From Oxalobacteraceae bacterium UBA6018 (GTDB lineage: Bacteria; Pseudomonadota; Gammaproteobacteria; Burkholderiales; Burkholderiaceae_D): 25,857 nucleotides of DNA. The translations under genes and the position numbers were made by a program. Positions 9,201-16,943 of this stretch are shown piece by piece. The stretch's first letter is position 1. Every line of letters starts with the position of its first letter. The notes beneath the pieces were generated by a model, which did not search any database, was not told the origin of the DNA, and saw nothing but the letters and a program-made list of their open reading frames with translations. Location: positions 1-25,857 of the forward strand of contig DIZW01000025.1 of the NCBI GenBank assembly GCA_002428015.1, written 5' to 3'.

Positions 9201-12200
9201 TTCAGGCGCCTCCCCCGTGCACGAGAGCAAGCCGTGCCCGTCTGTCCTGCCGCTGCACACTTCGCCCAGACGCTTGACTTCGGCCGTTTGCTCATACGCG
9301 TAGAAGCCGCCGAGAAGGCGCTTGCGATAGGCGTAGGTCTTGCGTCGATAAGCGTCGACGCTCACCTTGCGGCCGACCTGGAGCTTGCCTTGGGCATCGA
9401 GGGCGAGCACCTTGAAGACCATGCTTTCCTTGGTGGCGTAGCCGCCGCTCACTTGCATGCCCAAGGCCAGCGCCGACGGCAGCACCATTACCCGCGCCGA
9501 CGAGGTCAGGATCTGGCCGTTCGGGTCCGAATACTCCATCTCGATTTCGAGGGCACGCGGCTGGGGCGACTTGGGCAGGCCGGCGAAACTCATGCGCGTG
9601 CCGCCGCTCGCATCGAGCGTGACGCTGCGGGTGCGCACGGGATAGCCGGCCACGCCCGCCGGCACGTCGCTACTGTCAGCGCCGTCCTCGTCGCCGTCGG
9701 TCTCCGATTCGGCATCGGGGTCGTAGGAATACGGGGCGATCGCGTCTATCCCCTCCTTGGGCGCGCTACCGCCGAAATGAAAATCATCGTAGGCCGGAAA
9801 CGTAAGCGGATAGTCCACCAGCCTGCTCCGAAACTTGACCGGCGCCCCGGCGGCGACGCCGCCCGACAGGTAGCTCAACTGCGCATCGATATCAACGCGC
9901 GTGGCGTTGATGACCGGTTTTGGCGGTGCCTTGAGCACGGCCTTCATCAGCGGAACGCGATATTGCTCGACCCGGAAACTGCCCGACTCCTGCGGACCGG
10001 TGCCCACGTTCAGCGTGACGGAATAGCTTCCCAGCTTGGCCTCCTTGGGAATCTGCCAGCTCGACACGCCCGCGCCGGATTGCCATGTGATCGGCACATC
10101 GTAGCGCTGGCCGCTGCCGTTGTGGGTCAGGATCGCGGTGGCAGGCATTTGGCTGGCTGTCGCGCCATCGAAGCCCTGGCCCGTGCGCGTCCGCACGAAA
10201 TGCTTCATCGAGACCGTTTCACCGGCGCGAAACAGCGGTCGGTCGAATACGGTATGGGTGATCACCGGCTCGGTCGAGCCGAGTCCTCCCAGATTGAACT
10301 CCCAGGACGTAATCCCGTTATGCCACTCGGTCAACGCGAAAGCCATATCCAGGTCCTTGCGCGCCACGACCAGCAGACCGGAGCAATTGCCATGCTGGTA
10401 ATTGTGGTAATTGGTTGGCAGTTGCGCGTCGATATGCGCGATGCCGTTAGCGTCCGTTTTACCGCTCCACAAATGCGAACCGTCGCAGGTCGCCACGCTC
10501 AACGCCACGTCGCCAAGCGGCTTGGCGTTGTCCAGACGCGTTACCCAGGCCAGCGACGATTCCCGCCCCAGCTTGAAATGCACGCCCATATTCGTGACGA
10601 GCGCGCTCGAATACGCGTAGTACGGCTTGCCGTCGGTGAGCAGGGCCTGCCCCAGCCGCTTGCTCGCAAATTCGACCACATAAAATCCTGGGGCGGGCAA
10701 AGGAATACCCATCACTTCAAACGCGTGCGGCCCATCGGCACGCGGCAAGTTCAGCGCCGTGGCCTTGAAATCGCCGCCGGTCGCACCGTGCAGGAGCGCA
10801 AGCTCCCCTTCCCGCGGCGCACGATTATTCGCCTTGGCGAACGCCTGCTCCCTTTCGCTCGACTCGTGCGGCGGCACCAGGACGCGATTGAGCCACTTCG
10901 CGATACTGAGATCGCTGTCGCTATCGATTCGTGCAAGCTGGCCGGCACCGCTCGACTTGCCATTGGTACCCACCTTGGCCTGCAAGCCCCGCAGCGTCGC
11001 CTCGACGTTACGCACACTGACCGGCAGCGCTGGATTGGCGTTCGTTTCAAGAATGCCGAAGTGTGAAGGAAACTTGATCAGCGGCGGGTCTTCGTCGATG
11101 CTTATCTTCAGCGGAAAGGAAGCGGCATTGACCAGGGCCCGTTTCGCATCGTCCTGGAATTTGGCCGGCAAGGAAATCGTCACTTCGCTCTGGGCGGGAA
11201 ATGGACCATCAAAACGCACGCTGTCGACGGCTGCGGCTTTTTCATCGAGGACGGGGTGTATCACCTTCCCATTCGCGGTACGCAGTTCGATCGCGGCAGC
11301 CATCGCGGCGTCCACCGGCGCGGTGAAGCTCAGCGATATTGGCAGGACCGGAATGCATCCGGCCTTCGAATTGACGCGCTCACAATTGGACTTGGCCGAG
11401 AAATCCTTGCGCACCCTGAAGTGCAAGGTCTCCTCATTGGACGTGGCGACACCGCTTAGCGTGCGGATGCCCGCGCCCCAGACGATATTAACTTCGCTTT
11501 GCGCGACAAACGGCCGGCCACAGCGGGCCACCACCACGGACGGCGCGTCGTCGAGGCGCTTGTTCTTGACTGCCAACAGGCCAAGGCGCGCCCGCTTACT
11601 CAGCACCAAAAAGAGATTGTTCGCGCGGCCCTTCTGCTCGGCCAGCACCTGCTGGCGTTCCTTCCCCGCGATAATCTGCAGCGGTACGCGCTCGCCGAGG
11701 CCATCGACGCTGCAATAAGCATGGTCGCGCACGCTCGCGCTATCGGCGACAGCGTCGAGGCCGAGCAGAAAAATCTGATTCTCATCGATGTATTCCGCGC
11801 CGTCCCGGGGCCAGGCTTCGATGACCGACGGTCCGCCGGTACTGAAATCGAAACTGGCGGCGCGGACCTCGTTCCCGGACAGCGCTTTGAGCTTGGCGCG
11901 CGTGCTGAACTTGCACTTGAGCCCAGCTGGCAGGTCCCCCTCGAAATCGTATAGCCAATTGCGCCCGTCCGCCCAATGGCCATGCCCTTTCGCGTCGCAC
12001 CGGATATCAAATGGGGAGGCCGGGCGGAGATCACCAAACGCCACCATCGGCTCGGAAAAACGCGCAGCGACCTGGCGCACGTCTTTCACTTCGCCGCTGG
12101 GGTTGAAACTTTCGACGGTAGCGGTGGATTGCGCAATGGCTTGCGTGAAGCATAATCCAAGAAAGAGCGCACTTATCCGGACGGCGTTTCGAACACGCTG

Positions 12201-12203
12201 CAT
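6252..12203 (-). CDS. Bacterial alpha-2-macroglobulin, periplasmic protease trap
   Basis: A 1983-residue exported protein. Residues 1-24 form a signal peptide (MQRVRNAVRISALFLGLCF..., cleavage near AIA-QS). There is no G/A/S at -1 to the only cysteine, so unlike E. coli YfhM it does not look like a lipoprotein. The thioester motif is intact as YTCLEQ (Cys1512-Gln1515), the group that covalently captures proteases. Upstream lie MG-type beta domains (MG2-like signature FDRPLFRAGETVSMKHF), a bait-region side with a Gly-rich run near residue 1270 just before the conserved LFDTLLLWKP, and the A2M core (LNDSLTTFRIAAIAHAG). The thioester helical domain and a C-terminal bMG10-type domain (VLNDPVPSGASILG) follow. 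The ATG at 12203 has AAGGA 7 bases upstream. At about 1980 residues it is roughly 300 longer than E. coli YfhM. pbpC follows immediately. Confidence 0.95.
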   Translation of the reverse strand: MQRVRNAVRISALFLGLCFTQAIAQSTATVESFNPSGEVKDVRQVAARFSEPMVAFGDLRPASPFDIRCDAKGHGHWADGRNWLYDFEGDLPAGLKCKFSTRAKLKALSGNEVRAASFDFSTGGPSVIEAWPRDGAEYIDENQIFLLGLDAVADSASVRDHAYCSVDGLGERVPLQIIAGKERQQVLAEQKGRANNLFLVLSKRARLGLLAVKNKRLDDAPSVVVARCGRPFVAQSEVNIVWGAGIRTLSGVATSNEETLHFRVRKDFSAKSNCERVNSKAGCIPVLPISLSFTAPVDAAMAAAIELRTANGKVIHPVLDEKAAAVDSVRFDGPFPAQSEVTISLPAKFQDDAKRALVNAASFPLKISIDEDPPLIKFPSHFGILETNANPALPVSVRNVEATLRGLQAKVGTNGKSSGAGQLARIDSDSDLSIAKWLNRVLVPPHESSEREQAFAKANNRAPREGELALLHGATGGDFKATALNLPRADGPHAFEVMGIPLPAPGFYVVEFASKRLGQALLTDGKPYYAYSSALVTNMGVHFKLGRESSLAWVTRLDNAKPLGDVALSVATCDGSHLWSGKTDANGIAHIDAQLPTNYHNYQHGNCSGLLVVARKDLDMAFALTEWHNGITSWEFNLGGLGSTEPVITHTVFDRPLFRAGETVSMKHFVRTRTGQGFDGATASQMPATAILTHNGSGQRYDVPITWQSGAGVSSWQIPKEAKLGSYSVTLNVGTGPQESGSFRVEQYRVPLMKAVLKAPPKPVINATRVDIDAQLSYLSGGVAAGAPVKFRSRLVDYPLTFPAYDDFHFGGSAPKEGIDAIAPYSYDPDAESETDGDEDGADSSDVPAGVAGYPVRTRSVTLDASGGTRMSFAGLPKSPQPRALEIEMEYSDPNGQILTSSARVMVLPSALALGMQVSGGYATKESMVFKVLALDAQGKLQVGRKVSVDAYRRKTYAYRKRLLGGFYAYEQTAEVKRLGEVCSGRTDGHGLLSCTGEAPETGELVLVATAKDDDGNVAQSSTELYVADADNWYAAASNDRIDVLPERRDYQVGETARFEVRMPFREATALVTVEREGVLYSKVVSINANSPYVEVPVAKNFGPNAYVSVMVVRGRVDPETPGRFAWLRRLINRIGVFLGLAKKLPPEIDTRPSALVDLTKPAFKLGIAQIRVGWDAYALKVQVVPEKQVYKIRDHAVVNVHVTDAAGKPAANAEIALAAVDEGLLSLAAPNSWKLLEAMMQHRPEEVVTSTAQSQVIGKRHFGKKAAAPGGGGGGAGANARELFDTLLLWKPTVQLDAHGNARVDVPLNDSLTTFRIAAIAHAGNSRFGSASATISTTQEVLLFAGLPPFVREGDQFAAMVTVRNGGERALTLDVNATYLAGTAAKSVGTQRIGLKAGEARTLSFPANVPFDVDKLNWNISASEVATAGAANPPAAHDALNFVQTVGAAHPVRLYQQTLEQLQPGKALTIPVQQPAGAIAGRGGLEIRLVNSLGGDLGGIKEWMQRYPYTCLEQRTSVAVVLADPGRWLSVMNSLPSYLDRDGLARYFPMTWLEGDDTLTAYILTIADEAGYQIPAAARDQMLRGLENFVAGRIHRYGSLQSADVVLRKLAAIDAMARYGHAKPAMLESLEIAPNLWPSSGVIDWISVLTRMADVPGRDAKLTEAKTILRSRLTFSGTTMSFSTEKSDYLWWLMVSPDLNAVRALRLLSDDPGFPAEDAGRLARGALGRQAQGRWSTTVANAWGVVALRHFRQRYEREPVGGNTVAKLGAQERRLEWRAAVADKGNDPTLGTLMGEGVATHFDWPPAQATLSLEHQGAGKPWAFIAARAALPLQKPLFAGYQIKRSVTPIEQKKSGVWQAGDSYRVTLEIDAQSDRTWVVLNDPVPSGASILGSGLGGDSAQLAAGAKKQGWQRPAFEERAFDAFRAYYSYVPKGKFTIEYSVRLNNPGRFEMPATRVEAMYAPEVFAELPVARIDVVAADK

Positions 12204-12422
12204 GTTGATTCCTTGCCTTAGATGGTCGATGAATGTCGTATCAATGGGCGATACGGCCAATGGTCATCGTTAGCGTGTCCAGAGCGCCTCGAGATTGTTT
12301 GCTCGTGGCTGAAGCGACATCGTGCTGGAGATTACCATTTTCTCCATGCGTAAAATGCGCACATTGTCACGAATTGGACTGGCGTGGATATCGCCCTCCG
12401 TCGCCAACGCAGCATTGCTCCG

Positions 12423-13310
12423 CTATGCGCCCCGGAGCGCCCGCGTGGCTTTCACAAGGTCTCTGGAAGGCGGCAGGCCGAACAGGCGAGCATATTCCCG
12501 GCTGAACTGGTTCGGGCTTTCGTAGCCGACGCTGAATGCGATCGATGTCGCGCTGCCTTGTCCGGCGATCAGTTGTGACCGCGCGTGCAGCAAACGGATG
12601 CGCTTTTGAAACTGCAAGGGGCTCAACGCCGTCACCGCTTTGAAATGACGATGGAATGCCGACACGCTTAACGCCGCCATCTCAGCCAGTGCCTCTACCC
12701 TTATCTGTTCGGTAAAGTTGCGACGTATCCAGTTGATGGCGACGCCGATACGCGATAGCGCTGTGTCCGGCGATGCGACGTCTCGCAGCATCCAGCCGAG
12801 CGGCCCCTGTAGCACGCGGAACAATATCTCCCGCTCGTAAGAAGGAGCGAGCGCCGCGATCTCGTCCGGCCGTTCGATTAGCCGGAGCATTCGAATCCAT
12901 GCGTCGAGAAGCTCGCCATTGACCGGCGCCACCGAAAATCCTGAACCGGACAGCGTGCCGCGGACCTCCACCGGCAAGTCGCGAATCAGCGCCGCGACGA
13001 TCGCGGCGTCGAGCGTCAGGCTAACGGCAAGATACGGCTCGCCTGTCGCGGCCGGATGGACGGACCCGACGGCCGGGAGACCTACCGACATGACGAAGTA
13101 GGTCGCCGGGTCGTAGTGGAAGGTCCGGTCGCCCACCGTCATCGTCTTCGATCCCGTCAGGATCAGGTTGACCATCGGATCGTAGACGGCGGCGAGCAGG
13201 TGCTCGGGGATTTCACCCTGGACCATCGCGACACGCGGGATGCCGGTTTCCGTGCGCCTGTTCTCGGCCCCCGAGGCCAGCCGTCTCAGTTCTTGCATTT
13301 GCTGTTCCAT
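12423..13310 (-). CDS. AraC-family transcriptional regulator
   Basis: A 295-residue DNA-binding regulator. The N-terminal half (about 20-180) fits the AraC_N-type sensor domain, with a cupin-like region including VYDPMVNLILTGSKTMTVG and YDPATYFVMSVGLPA. The C-terminal hundred residues carry two helix-turn-helix motifs: RVEALAEMAALSVSAFHRHF, and SATSIAFSVGYESPNQFSRE followed by YARLFGLPPSRD, the characteristic AraC/XylS signature. The ATG at 13310 is used; no good Shine-Dalgarno is seen, and Met5 (13298) is an alternative. It is divergent from the dehydrogenase gene at 13445 across a 134-base gap, which suggests that it regulates that cluster and possibly itself. The inducer cannot be told from sequence. 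Confidence 0.92.
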   Translation of the reverse strand: MEQQMQELRRLASGAENRRTETGIPRVAMVQGEIPEHLLAAVYDPMVNLILTGSKTMTVGDRTFHYDPATYFVMSVGLPAVGSVHPAATGEPYLAVSLTLDAAIVAALIRDLPVEVRGTLSGSGFSVAPVNGELLDAWIRMLRLIERPDEIAALAPSYEREILFRVLQGPLGWMLRDVASPDTALSRIGVAINWIRRNFTEQIRVEALAEMAALSVSAFHRHFKAVTALSPLQFQKRIRLLHARSQLIAGQGSATSIAFSVGYESPNQFSREYARLFGLPPSRDLVKATRALRGA

Positions 13311-13444
13311 GGCCAGACACTAGCAGAGGCCCTCAGTCCATGCAATGTAAAAGCAGAAATAGGCAAGCTTTGAGCAAGATCGGGTGGGTGCCCCGTCATC
13401 GACAGCCGTATCATCATTGTCTCCATACACACAGGAGGGACCCT
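13311..13444. promoter_or_regulatory. Divergent control region between AraC regulator and SDR gene
   Basis: This 134-base spacer must hold both start signals. A strong ribosome binding site (AGGAGG) lies 8 bases before the SDR start. GCAAGCTTTGAGCAAG (13362-13377) contains GCAAG twice, 11 bases apart, a spacing that would suit AraC-type half-sites, but that is speculative. I see no clear -35/-10 pair. Confidence 0.35.
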
Positions 13445-14188
13445 ATGAAGATTGTCATCGTGACCGGAAGCAGTCGTGGCCTGGGGGCTAGCACCGTACT
13501 CGAATGCGCCAAGCGCGGCATGGGCGTGATCGTCACCTACAACAGCAATCCGGAAAAAGCACAGGAGGTCGTGAAGGCCATCGCCGGGATTGGCGGGAAG
13601 GCGGTCGCGCTGAAGCTCGACGTCGGCAATAGTCGATCGTTTCGCGATTTCCGCACAGCGGTTTCTGCACAGCTCAAGGCCATCTGGGACAGGGAAACAT
13701 TCGACTTCCTTGTCAACAACGCTGGATACGGGCTGTATGCGCCGATCGCTGATGTCAGCGAGGAGCAGTTCGACGGCCTGTTCAACGTCCACCTCAAGGG
13801 GCCGTTCTTCCTGACCCAGGCGCTACTGCCGCTCATCGAATGCGGCGGCCACGTACTCAACGTCACCAGCGCGACCAGCCGCGTTGCCACCGCTGGCGTC
13901 GCGCCTTATGCCGCCTTCAAGGGCGGCCTGCAGGTCCTCACCCGCTACATGGCCAAGGAATTCGGCGAGCGGCGGATCAGGGCGAACTCGATCGCTCCGG
14001 GCGCGATCCGCACCGAGCTGGGCGGTGGATTGACCGATGATTTCGAGGCCATGCTGGCCGGTCAAACGGCGCTCGGCCGGGTCGGCGAACCGGACGATGT
14101 CGGTGGCGTCATCGCCAGTTTGCTGTCCGACGAGAACCGCTGGATCAACGCCCAGAACATCGAAGTGGCGGGCGGCTACGCCATCTAA
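13445..14188 (+). CDS. Short-chain dehydrogenase/reductase (SDR)
   Basis: A 247-residue classical SDR, an NAD(P)-dependent oxidoreductase of the cytoplasm. The cofactor loop TGSSRGLG is at residues 7-14, NNAG at 91-94, and the full catalytic tetrad is present: Asn114, Ser142, Tyr155 and Lys159 (YAAFK). The C-terminal IRANSIAPGAIRTEL and WINAQNIEVAGGYAI segments are typical of the family. Arg11 in the Gly loop hints at NADPH preference. The ATG at 13445 is chosen for AGGAGG 8 bases upstream; the frame is open further upstream but without homology. It is first in a four-frame plus-strand cluster with VOC and SnoaL-like genes and divergent from an AraC regulator. The substrate is unknown. Confidence 0.95.
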   Translation: MKIVIVTGSSRGLGASTVLECAKRGMGVIVTYNSNPEKAQEVVKAIAGIGGKAVALKLDVGNSRSFRDFRTAVSAQLKAIWDRETFDFLVNNAGYGLYAPIADVSEEQFDGLFNVHLKGPFFLTQALLPLIECGGHVLNVTSATSRVATAGVAPYAAFKGGLQVLTRYMAKEFGERRIRANSIAPGAIRTELGGGLTDDFEAMLAGQTALGRVGEPDDVGGVIASLLSDENRWINAQNIEVAGGYAI

Positions 14189-14205
14189 ATAGAGGACAGT
14201 TCACC

Positions 14206-14601
14206 ATGCTCGACCACATCTTCATCTCCGTGAGCGATATCGATCGCTCGATTGCCTTCTACGAGAAGGCGCTCGCACCGCTCGGCATCACCCATGCGCT
14301 CGACTTCGACGGCAGTCAGGGCCCTGCCGGCCACCCCGATCTCAAGGGGTTCGGCGCGAACGGCCGCGTGTTCTTCTGGCTGCGCGAAGGCAAGGTAGAC
14401 GGCCGCGCCGTCCATGTGGGCTTCATCGCGCGTGACGAGGGCGCGGTCGATGCGGCCTTCGCCGCGGCGATGGCGGCAAGTGCCACCGAAATCCATCCAC
14501 CCGGACCGCAGCGTCACTATGACCCGCGCTATTACGCCGCCCAGGTTCGCGACCCGGACGGCTATAGCCTGGAATTCGTCTACAAGCAATGGCAGCACTG
14601 A
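14206..14601 (+). CDS. VOC (glyoxalase/dioxygenase superfamily) metalloprotein
   Basis: A 131-residue protein made of the two beta-alpha-beta-beta-beta halves of the vicinal oxygen chelate fold. It begins MLDHIFISVSDIDRSIAFYE and ends with DPDGYSLEFVYK, both family signatures. His4, His70 and Glu123 sit where the divalent-metal ligands of VOC enzymes are expected, so it is probably an active metalloprotein; this subgroup is often annotated as glyoxalase or lactoylglutathione-lyase-like without proof of substrate. GAGG lies about 10 bases before the ATG, and the gene starts 17 bases after the SDR stop, so it is co-transcribed with it. Confidence 0.92.
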   Translation: MLDHIFISVSDIDRSIAFYEKALAPLGITHALDFDGSQGPAGHPDLKGFGANGRVFFWLREGKVDGRAVHVGFIARDEGAVDAAFAAAMAASATEIHPPGPQRHYDPRYYAAQVRDPDGYSLEFVYKQWQH

Positions 14602-14602
14602 C

Positions 14603-14884
14603 ATGACGAAGCTTATGATTCATGGCACGACGCGCCACGCGGGCCGCCGGGCGGCAGGGCGTGCCTGGGCAGCGGGCACGACCCTTGTCCTCGCAGGACG
14701 CGACGAGGCGGCGCGCGTAGCGCTCATGCCAGTGAACGGCTCCACGTTCACGGCAGACGCCGCCGCCGAGGCGGGTGGGCATGCTCTGGCCGACGCGGGT
14801 CGCCCATGCTTTCAGCCCCCTGCGATACTGTTCGGCAACGGCTTGGCCGAGACAATCGCTGACACCACCATCTTCGACATCTGA
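14603..14884 (+). pseudogene. Collapsed NAD(P)-binding (saccharopine dehydrogenase-like) remnant
   Basis: The frame starts one base after the VOC stop and gives 93 residues. It opens MTKLMIHGTTRHAGRRAAGR and continues to TLVLAGRDEAARVALM, the Rossmann start of saccharopine dehydrogenase-like or enoyl-reductase-like proteins (usual form M-I-Y-G-A-T-G-x-x-G). The central Gly of the loop is Arg here. Homology fades after about 45 residues, and the end (PPAILFGNGLAETIADTTIFDI-like) could be a C-terminal piece joined by internal deletion, because full members are about 350 residues. The missing glycine and lost body argue against function. It still keeps the frame spacing of the cluster and may be translated. 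The deletion idea is inference. Confidence 0.55.
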
Positions 14885-14894
14885 GGAGCAGCCC

Positions 14895-15221
14895 ATGGAC
14901 AAGCTCGTTGATACATTCATACAGACCACTAACGCCTTTGACGTCGAGGGCGTGTTGGCCCTCTTCAAGTCCGATGCAATCATCGAAGACGTTTCGGCTG
15001 GGGGTGCCTTCGTCGGCGCCGATGGTATTCGCCTTTACCTCGAGCAGTTCTTCGTTGGCTATAAAACCGCCAGCAAGCTTCTGTCGCTAGTGCAACCGGA
15101 CGATTTCACCGCCATCGCTCGCGTCGATTTCACCGGCGACTTTGGCCACGAGATCGGGTCTCTCAAGATCAAGACTGCCCCTGACGGTCTGATCGAGCGC
15201 ATCGACGCAGATCTCGAATAA
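14895..15221 (+). CDS. SnoaL/NTF2-like protein
   Basis: A 108-residue single-domain protein. The pattern DKLVDTFIQTTNAFDVEGVL, then LFKSDAIIEDVSAGGAFVG, GADGIRLYLEQFF and a beta-rich second half ending IERIDADLE is that of the SnoaL/ketosteroid-isomerase (NTF2-like) fold, small pocket proteins that bind or isomerise hydrophobic substrates. AGGAG lies 8 bases before the ATG at 14895, which is used although the frame extends upstream. It is last in the SDR-VOC-remnant cluster, 10 bases after the remnant's stop. Whether it is catalytic cannot be said. Confidence 0.85.
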   Translation: MDKLVDTFIQTTNAFDVEGVLALFKSDAIIEDVSAGGAFVGADGIRLYLEQFFVGYKTASKLLSLVQPDDFTAIARVDFTGDFGHEIGSLKIKTAPDGLIERIDADLE

Positions 15222-15259
15222 CGATGCGCCTGCCGTGTTCGATGCAGCCCTCCAAGAGG

Positions 15260-15284
15260 AGCCCCATCTGAATATACTGGGGCT
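15260..15284 (+). terminator. Weak terminator-like hairpin after the SnoaL-like gene
   Basis: AGCCCCA (15260-15266) pairs with TGGGGCT (15278-15284) around an 11-base loop, 38 bases past the stop at 15221. It is followed only by GGTTTG, so termination would be inefficient or Rho-assisted. Confidence 0.5.
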
Positions 15285-15324
15285 GGTTTGCGACTGAGCT
15301 CGCCGGGGTCTGTGGCGGCTAGGA

Positions 15325-15357
15325 GCCGGAGCGCGGCGCCGCGCGCGCGAATCCGGC
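15325..15357. other. GC-rich hairpin between convergent genes, downstream of leuA
   Basis: GCCGGA (15325-15330) pairs with TCCGGC (15352-15357), and the loop holds a perfect 14-base palindrome GCGCGGCGCCGCGC (15331-15344). No U-tract follows on either strand. It lies 10 bases after the leuA stop and could act as an RNA 3'-end stabiliser or transcription barrier. Confidence 0.5.
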
Positions 15358-15367
15358 CGTCGTCGTT

Positions 15368-16912
15368 TTATTGCTGCGGATTGAGGCGCTCGTTTTTCGA
15401 GTGCAGCTTGTTGAGCGCCGAGAGATAGGCCTTGGCGGAGGCGACGATGATGTCCGGGTCGGCGCCGAGGCCGTTGACGATGCGGCCGCTCTTGGACAGG
15501 CGCATCGTCACTTCGCCCTGCGACTGGGTGCCGGTACTGATCGCGTTCACGGAGAACAGGATCAGTTCGGCGCCGCTGGCGACCTGGCTTTCAATGGCGT
15601 TGACGGTGGCGTCGACCGGGCCGTCGCCCTTGCCTTCGCAGTGGTATTCCTTGCCGTCGACGTCGAACACGACGCGCGCGCTCGGGGTCTCGCCGGTCTC
15701 GGAATGCTGGGCCAAGGAGACGAAGCGGTAGTGCTCGCCTTCCTGGGCGTGGTCTTCCGCCGAGACGAGGGCCATGATGTCTTCGTCGAAGATCTCGGCC
15801 TTGCGGTCGGCCAGCTCCTTGAAGCGCCCGAAGGCGGCGTTGACTTCGGTCTCGGAGGCCAGTTCGATGCCCAGCTCGCGCAGGCGCTCCTTGAAGGCGT
15901 TGCGGCCGGACAGCTTGCCGAGCACGATCTTGTTGGCGGCCCAGCCCACGTCTTCGGCGCGCATGATCTCGTAGGTCTCGCGCGCCTTGAGGATGCCGTC
16001 CTGGTGGATGCCGGAGGCGTGGGCGAAGGCGTTGGCGCCGACCACGGCCTTGTTCGGCTGCACGGCGAAGCCGGTGATCTGGGACACCATCCTAGAGGCG
16101 GCGACGATCTGGGTGGTGTCGATCCCCAGCTGCAGCTTGAAGTAGTCGGCGCGGGTGCGCACGGCCATGACGACTTCTTCGAGCGCGGTGTTGCCGGCGC
16201 GCTCGCCCAGGCCGTTGATGGTGCATTCGATCTGGCGCGCGCCGCCGATCATGACGCCGGCCAGCGAATTGGCCACCGCCAGGCCCAGGTCGTTATGGCA
16301 GTGCACCGACCAGATGGCCTTGTCGGAGTTGGGAATGCGCTCGCGCAGGCGCTTGATGGTGGCGCCGAAGACTTCGGGCACCGCGTAGCCGACCGTGTCG
16401 GGGAAGTTGATCGTGGTGGCGCCCTCGGCGATGACGGCTTCGAGCACGCGGCACAGGTAGTCTTCGTCGGAGCGGCTGCCGTCCTCGGGCGAGAATTCGA
16501 TGTCGTCGGTGTATTGGCGCGCGCAGCGGATGGCCAGCTTGGCCTGTTCGAGCACCTGCTCGGGCTCCATGCGCAGCTTCATCTTCATGTGCAGCGGCGA
16601 GGTGGCGATGAAGGTGTGGATGCGCTTGCGCTCGGCCGGCTGCAGCGCCTCGGCGGCGCGCGCGATGTCGCGCTCGTTGGCGCGCGAGAGCGAGCAGACA
16701 GTGGACTCCTTGATGGCCGCGGAGATGGCGCGGATGGCCTCGAAGTCGCCCGGAGACGCGGCCGCGAAGCCGGCTTCGATCACGTCCACGCGCAGGCGCT
16801 CGAGCTGGCGCGCGATGCGCACTTTCTCGTCCTTGGTCATGGAGGCGCCGGGCGATTGCTCGCCGTCGCGCAGGGTGGTGTCGAAAATGATCAGGCGGTT
16901 CGAGTCGGACAT
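15368..16912 (-). CDS. leuA: 2-isopropylmalate synthase
   Basis: A 514-residue enzyme, the usual size of bacterial LeuA type 1. It condenses acetyl-CoA with 2-oxoisovalerate, the first committed step of leucine synthesis. The HMGL-like barrel begins with IFDTTLRDGEQSPG (metal-binding Asp16) and includes SVHCHNDLGLAVANS and the NGLGERAGN signature; HASGIHQDG is also present. The C-terminal LeuA allosteric domain (from about 385) should bind leucine for feedback inhibition; GKGDGPVDATVNAI and GADPDIIVASAKAYLSALN belong to it. The ATG at 16912 has GGAG 7 bases upstream; the frame runs on upstream only inside pssA. It is 31 bases downstream of pssA and likely co-transcribed. Confidence 0.98.
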   Translation of the reverse strand: MSDSNRLIIFDTTLRDGEQSPGASMTKDEKVRIARQLERLRVDVIEAGFAAASPGDFEAIRAISAAIKESTVCSLSRANERDIARAAEALQPAERKRIHTFIATSPLHMKMKLRMEPEQVLEQAKLAIRCARQYTDDIEFSPEDGSRSDEDYLCRVLEAVIAEGATTINFPDTVGYAVPEVFGATIKRLRERIPNSDKAIWSVHCHNDLGLAVANSLAGVMIGGARQIECTINGLGERAGNTALEEVVMAVRTRADYFKLQLGIDTTQIVAASRMVSQITGFAVQPNKAVVGANAFAHASGIHQDGILKARETYEIMRAEDVGWAANKIVLGKLSGRNAFKERLRELGIELASETEVNAAFGRFKELADRKAEIFDEDIMALVSAEDHAQEGEHYRFVSLAQHSETGETPSARVVFDVDGKEYHCEGKGDGPVDATVNAIESQVASGAELILFSVNAISTGTQSQGEVTMRLSKSGRIVNGLGADPDIIVASAKAYLSALNKLHSKNERLNPQQ

Positions 16913-16943
16913 GGCGTCTCCAAAAAGCGTAGAAATAATGGGG

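Noticed and set aside
9234..11066. 610-residue plus-strand open frame
   Set aside because: It is antisense to the alpha-2-macroglobulin gene; low-complexity translation, no start signal, no recognisable family.
12204..12260. Longer N-terminus of the alpha-2-macroglobulin
   Set aside because: ATG 12203 gives a proper signal peptide with AAGGA in position; the extension would bury it.
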